A DNA stretch of 64,000 nt. It comes from Sorex araneus. Lineage: Eukaryota; Chordata; Mammalia; Eulipotyphla; Soricidae. The DNA is taken from assembly GCF_027595985.1 (NCBI RefSeq), contig NC_073311.1:51933292-51997291 (forward strand), given 5' to 3'. Shown here one piece after another: positions 60,931 through 64,000 of this stretch (within the stretch, counting starts at the first letter, position 1; the number at the start of each line of letters is the position of its first letter). A model generated the notes under the pieces. The model was not told where the DNA came from and made no database searches. It saw only the letters and a list, made by a program, of their open reading frames with translations. Both the position numbers and the translations under genes were made by a program.

Positions 60931-62329
60931 TGCTGTACATAAGAAAGCATTTGCTTATTGTATCACCATATAATAATTGTATGATAGGACTCACACTCAC
61001 ACACACACACACGTCTATATTATTGACATATTTACATATAGATAACTATATGTCTATACCTATATCATATATATGTCTATATCATTGAAGGGTGCTCATA
61101 TATATATCGGGCAGGAAATAAAGTACTCCAGCCGTGCTCAGGGGTCATTCCTAGCAATGATTTGGGGAACATACAAAGTGCTGAAGATCAAGCAGGATCC
61201 AACTGAAAGGAAGATAGCACTGACCATGTATATTTTATGCGTTTGTTTGGTGTCAAATTGAACAGTGCTAAGGACTCTGTGCCTATTTGTTGTAATGCAT
61301 TTTTGTAATTTTCATTTTCTAAGATTTTCAGTTGCTGTAGACATTAAAATATATTTATAATTTTGTATTATTACCTGTTTATGTGCATAAAAAGCATCAC
61401 AGCTGAAAATGAAGCTTTTTGTTTTTCCAACGTTCTCAAAAGTCATTTTTACCATTATTCGGTATTATCATGAAAACATCTTGGCTCTGGTGCTCCCTAA
61501 TTGCCATTCTGATGTTTCTAGTAATTATCAGTTTCTTCTTTCTACTTCCTTTGCTACTTCTTTTTCCCCAAACCTGGACTGTTAAGCCACATCCAAGGTG
61601 TTCAAGAGATATTTCTGGCACTGTGCTTGTGGATCATTCTTGGCAATTTCAGGGGGTCACATGTGGTTCTAAGGATAGAACCACCTGGGTCTGCCTGTCC
61701 CTCATCCTTATGCTCTGTGCTTGCTCTCTGACCCTTTACTTTCCTTGCATTGCCCCTAATTCAGCCTTCCAGTTTTCTTTTGTATAGTTTATTTCTCTCT
61801 CTCTCTTTATCTCTCTCTCTCTTTCTCCCTCTCTCTCTCCTTCTCTCTCTCATTTCTTGAGTTCTTTTTGCTTTTTATTCTCTCCTTCCTCCCTTCCTAT
61901 TTATATCTGTACACAATAGACTTAATTTCATAATTTTCTTTCCATTTATACGTAATGTGATAATTCATTCTGTCCATTTAACCTTAATTGCTGAGTTAAT
62001 TAGGGATGTATTAGTGAATTTTAAGCCATAAAAGAATATTCATGTATTTGGTATTCCTTGCACTTTTAGGTAAACTCCTGTTAGAAAAATTTCTGCAAAC
62101 TAGGAATGTCCTACATTTCTCTTGAATATGACTTCTGTGATTGAGTAACCACTCTTAATTTTTATTTTATTTATTTTTGCTTTAGCGTAAAACCTGGTGG
62201 TGTTCAGGATTTTCTCCTCACTTTGTGCTCGGGGAGCACTCCTGGCAGTGCTCAGGGGGTCATACCAGATTAGCCAAGTCTAAGGCAAGCTCCTCACCCT
62301 CAGGGTTACTGCTCTGGCCCCTTTTAATT

Positions 62330-63038
62330 TCCCCCCTTTTTATTGATTCACCATGAGGTACAGTACAGAGCTTTCATGTTTGAATTTAGACAAAATCTAA
62401 ATTCATATAATCATCAAACACCCATCCCTTCACCAGTGCACGTTTTTTACCACCAAAGTCCCCAGTATCCCCATCCCCACCCCCATTCCACACCTACCCT
62501 TGACTACATGGCAGACAATTTGCACAATACTCTTTCTCTAAGTTGGTCACCTTTGATATTTGAGCCCAGTCCCACCACCCCTCATACCTGCCAAAAATGC
62601 AATGCTAGACAATGTGTTTTGTATTGCTTGTTATGGATACAATACAATGTCACGTGGCTGCAAGAGCGGCTTGGAGCTCTAGGAATTCTAAACTTTTCAT
62701 AATTAGGGTCTGGAGAGATCGCTGCAGCAAGTTTCTGGGGTCCAAGATTCATTTGTGTGTCTCTGGATCATGACCGTGTGGGAGCTTAAGCAGATGGTGG
62801 CTGTGTGTGGGTGTCATCTCAGAGTCCCATGGGAGGGGGGTAGGAGAAGGACCGACTCAACCTGTCTCGTGAGGTCTGGCATTTCCAACCACCATGACCC
62901 GTACCTGGAGCTTTTTGCCGAGTTCTAGAAGATGACAGCCGCTGGGATTCCTAGGGGGCAGGCCAGGGATGGCACCTGCACCCAGCTGGAGTGGCCCCAA
63001 CTGGAGTGGCCCCGAGAAAATGGCCTTGCAAAAGTGGT
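62330..63038 (-). mobile_element. Composite retroposon D, copy 2 flank
   Basis: Counterpart of 47821, so the insertion predates the segmental duplication. Confidence 0.7.
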
Positions 63039-63052
63039 GGCCCCCTTTAATT

Positions 63053-64000
63053 TTAAATTTTATTTAATTAACTTAAAATGAACTTTAATGTCTACATTAC
63101 AGGTGATCTTGTCTAGTGTCTGCTGGAGGAACATCACAGTTCAGTAATGTTATAATATCATAAGAATTATGAATTTGTACTGCAGCTATGATGTATGTGA
63201 ACATAAAAGTTTATCTTATTTGTGTATTTATCATGCATAGAATCATTACTTATATGTTATGATTATGTGCATTGTTTATGTGTATACAGTACAGATTGTG
63301 TGTGAATAAAAATCTATCCTGGTGGATCATCTTGTTTTATAAGCAGTGAAAATTGTTTAATTCTCTATTTTTGATTTTTATTTCTTACTTTTGCAAATCT
63401 GTTATTTTATTATGTTCACAAGGCTCTCATAAACCATTGAAAATCAATTGCAGCTGTATACATCATTATAAAACCATCATTTTTGCAACATTGATTCAAT
63501 TAATTCATTTTTAAATATATTCTTTCATGTTTTAAAGTTTATCGCTCTATATATTATTATTTATGTCTCTGTAATAAAAATTCATTCATATAAATATTTT
63601 AATTGAATGTAAATTATTTTCTAATTATATTTATTTTGCAAATAAATATTTTATGTCATAAGAACTATGCATTTTTTATTTAGGTTTGAAAAATGTTGAT
63701 AGATTAATTTTACATATGTTACTTTTTATATTGAATGCTACTAATTCTTTGAACTTAGTCTTAGTTTCTCCACAACATCTATTTTTAGTGCCACGGGCAT
63801 TATGTTTTAATTTAATGTTAGATTTCCAAAATATTCATTTTTCTGGTCACTAGGCATTGCCATCATCATAAAAATGTAATATGTGTATTTAGTGATATCA
63901 TAATAAGTAAATAATCATCAATTATTTTAAAATAGTTATTATTTCACTTTTTAAGTAGCTGCACATATTTTAAAAAACATGTTTTAAAAACCATGAAATT
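63053..64000. other. 3' flank of block 2, no gene recognised
   Basis: AT-rich and collinear with 48553 onward, with one ~450-bp unit at 63490-63940. No exon seen before the window end. Confidence 0.5.

Larger units (their letters stand above)
53605..64000 (+). repeat. Segmental duplication block 2 (holds KLRC copy 2), continues past window end
   Basis: Collinear with block 1. Main differences are a 2.2-kb gap in intron 4, an extra SINE at about 60376, and one instead of two copies of a 3' repeat unit. The block still matches block 1 near 63940. Confidence 0.9.

Overview
This window is AT-rich mammalian nuclear DNA. It is dense in tRNA-derived SINEs whose head carries a perfect Pol III B box, and it holds numerous LINE-1 pieces. 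The SINE consensus matches what I know of soricid shrew SINEs, so a shrew, probably Sorex, is the most likely source; that is recognition from memory, not a search. The genes are C-type-lectin-like receptors of the natural killer complex (NKC), all on the + strand, interrupted by introns and assembled here by hand from splice sites and reading phase.

Layout. 1-1.5 kb: a young SINE and AT-rich DNA. 1.5-10.15 kb: an intact eight-exon gene for a type II KLR/CLEC receptor of about 275 aa. It has no cytoplasmic tyrosine and no charged membrane residue, and its subfamily is unresolved (KLRE1-like is my best guess). 10.2-37 kb: a gene-free interval of SINEs, L1 fragments, LTR-like segments and two unusual ORF-less composite retroposons. 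38.2-45.8 kb: an intact six-exon KLRC1 (NKG2A)-type inhibitory receptor. 49.9-53.6 kb: a spacer holding a third composite retroposon. 54.7-60.0 kb: a second intact KLRC1-type gene. The two KLRC genes lie in a tandem segmental duplication: block 1 is about 37.16 to 49.9 kb, and block 2 runs from about 53.6 kb past the window end.

How the genes work together. From family knowledge, NKG2A pairs with CD94 (KLRD1, not in this window) on NK and T cells, reads MHC-E-like ligands, and inhibits through two ITIMs. Both copies keep two ITIM-like motifs and lack the charged membrane residue of activating NKG2C/E, so both are predicted inhibitory. Their tails are nearly identical while their lectin domains differ strongly, especially the last exon. 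This suggests diversification of ligand recognition with signalling conserved. The upstream receptor has no signalling motif of its own, so it would need a partner chain or adaptor.

The most unusual non-genic content is a family of roughly 0.7-1.5 kb elements. They carry an L1-type 3' end joined directly to GC-rich, internally repeated 5' sequence with no L1 ORFs, and they are flanked by target-site duplications. They look like non-autonomous L1 derivatives.
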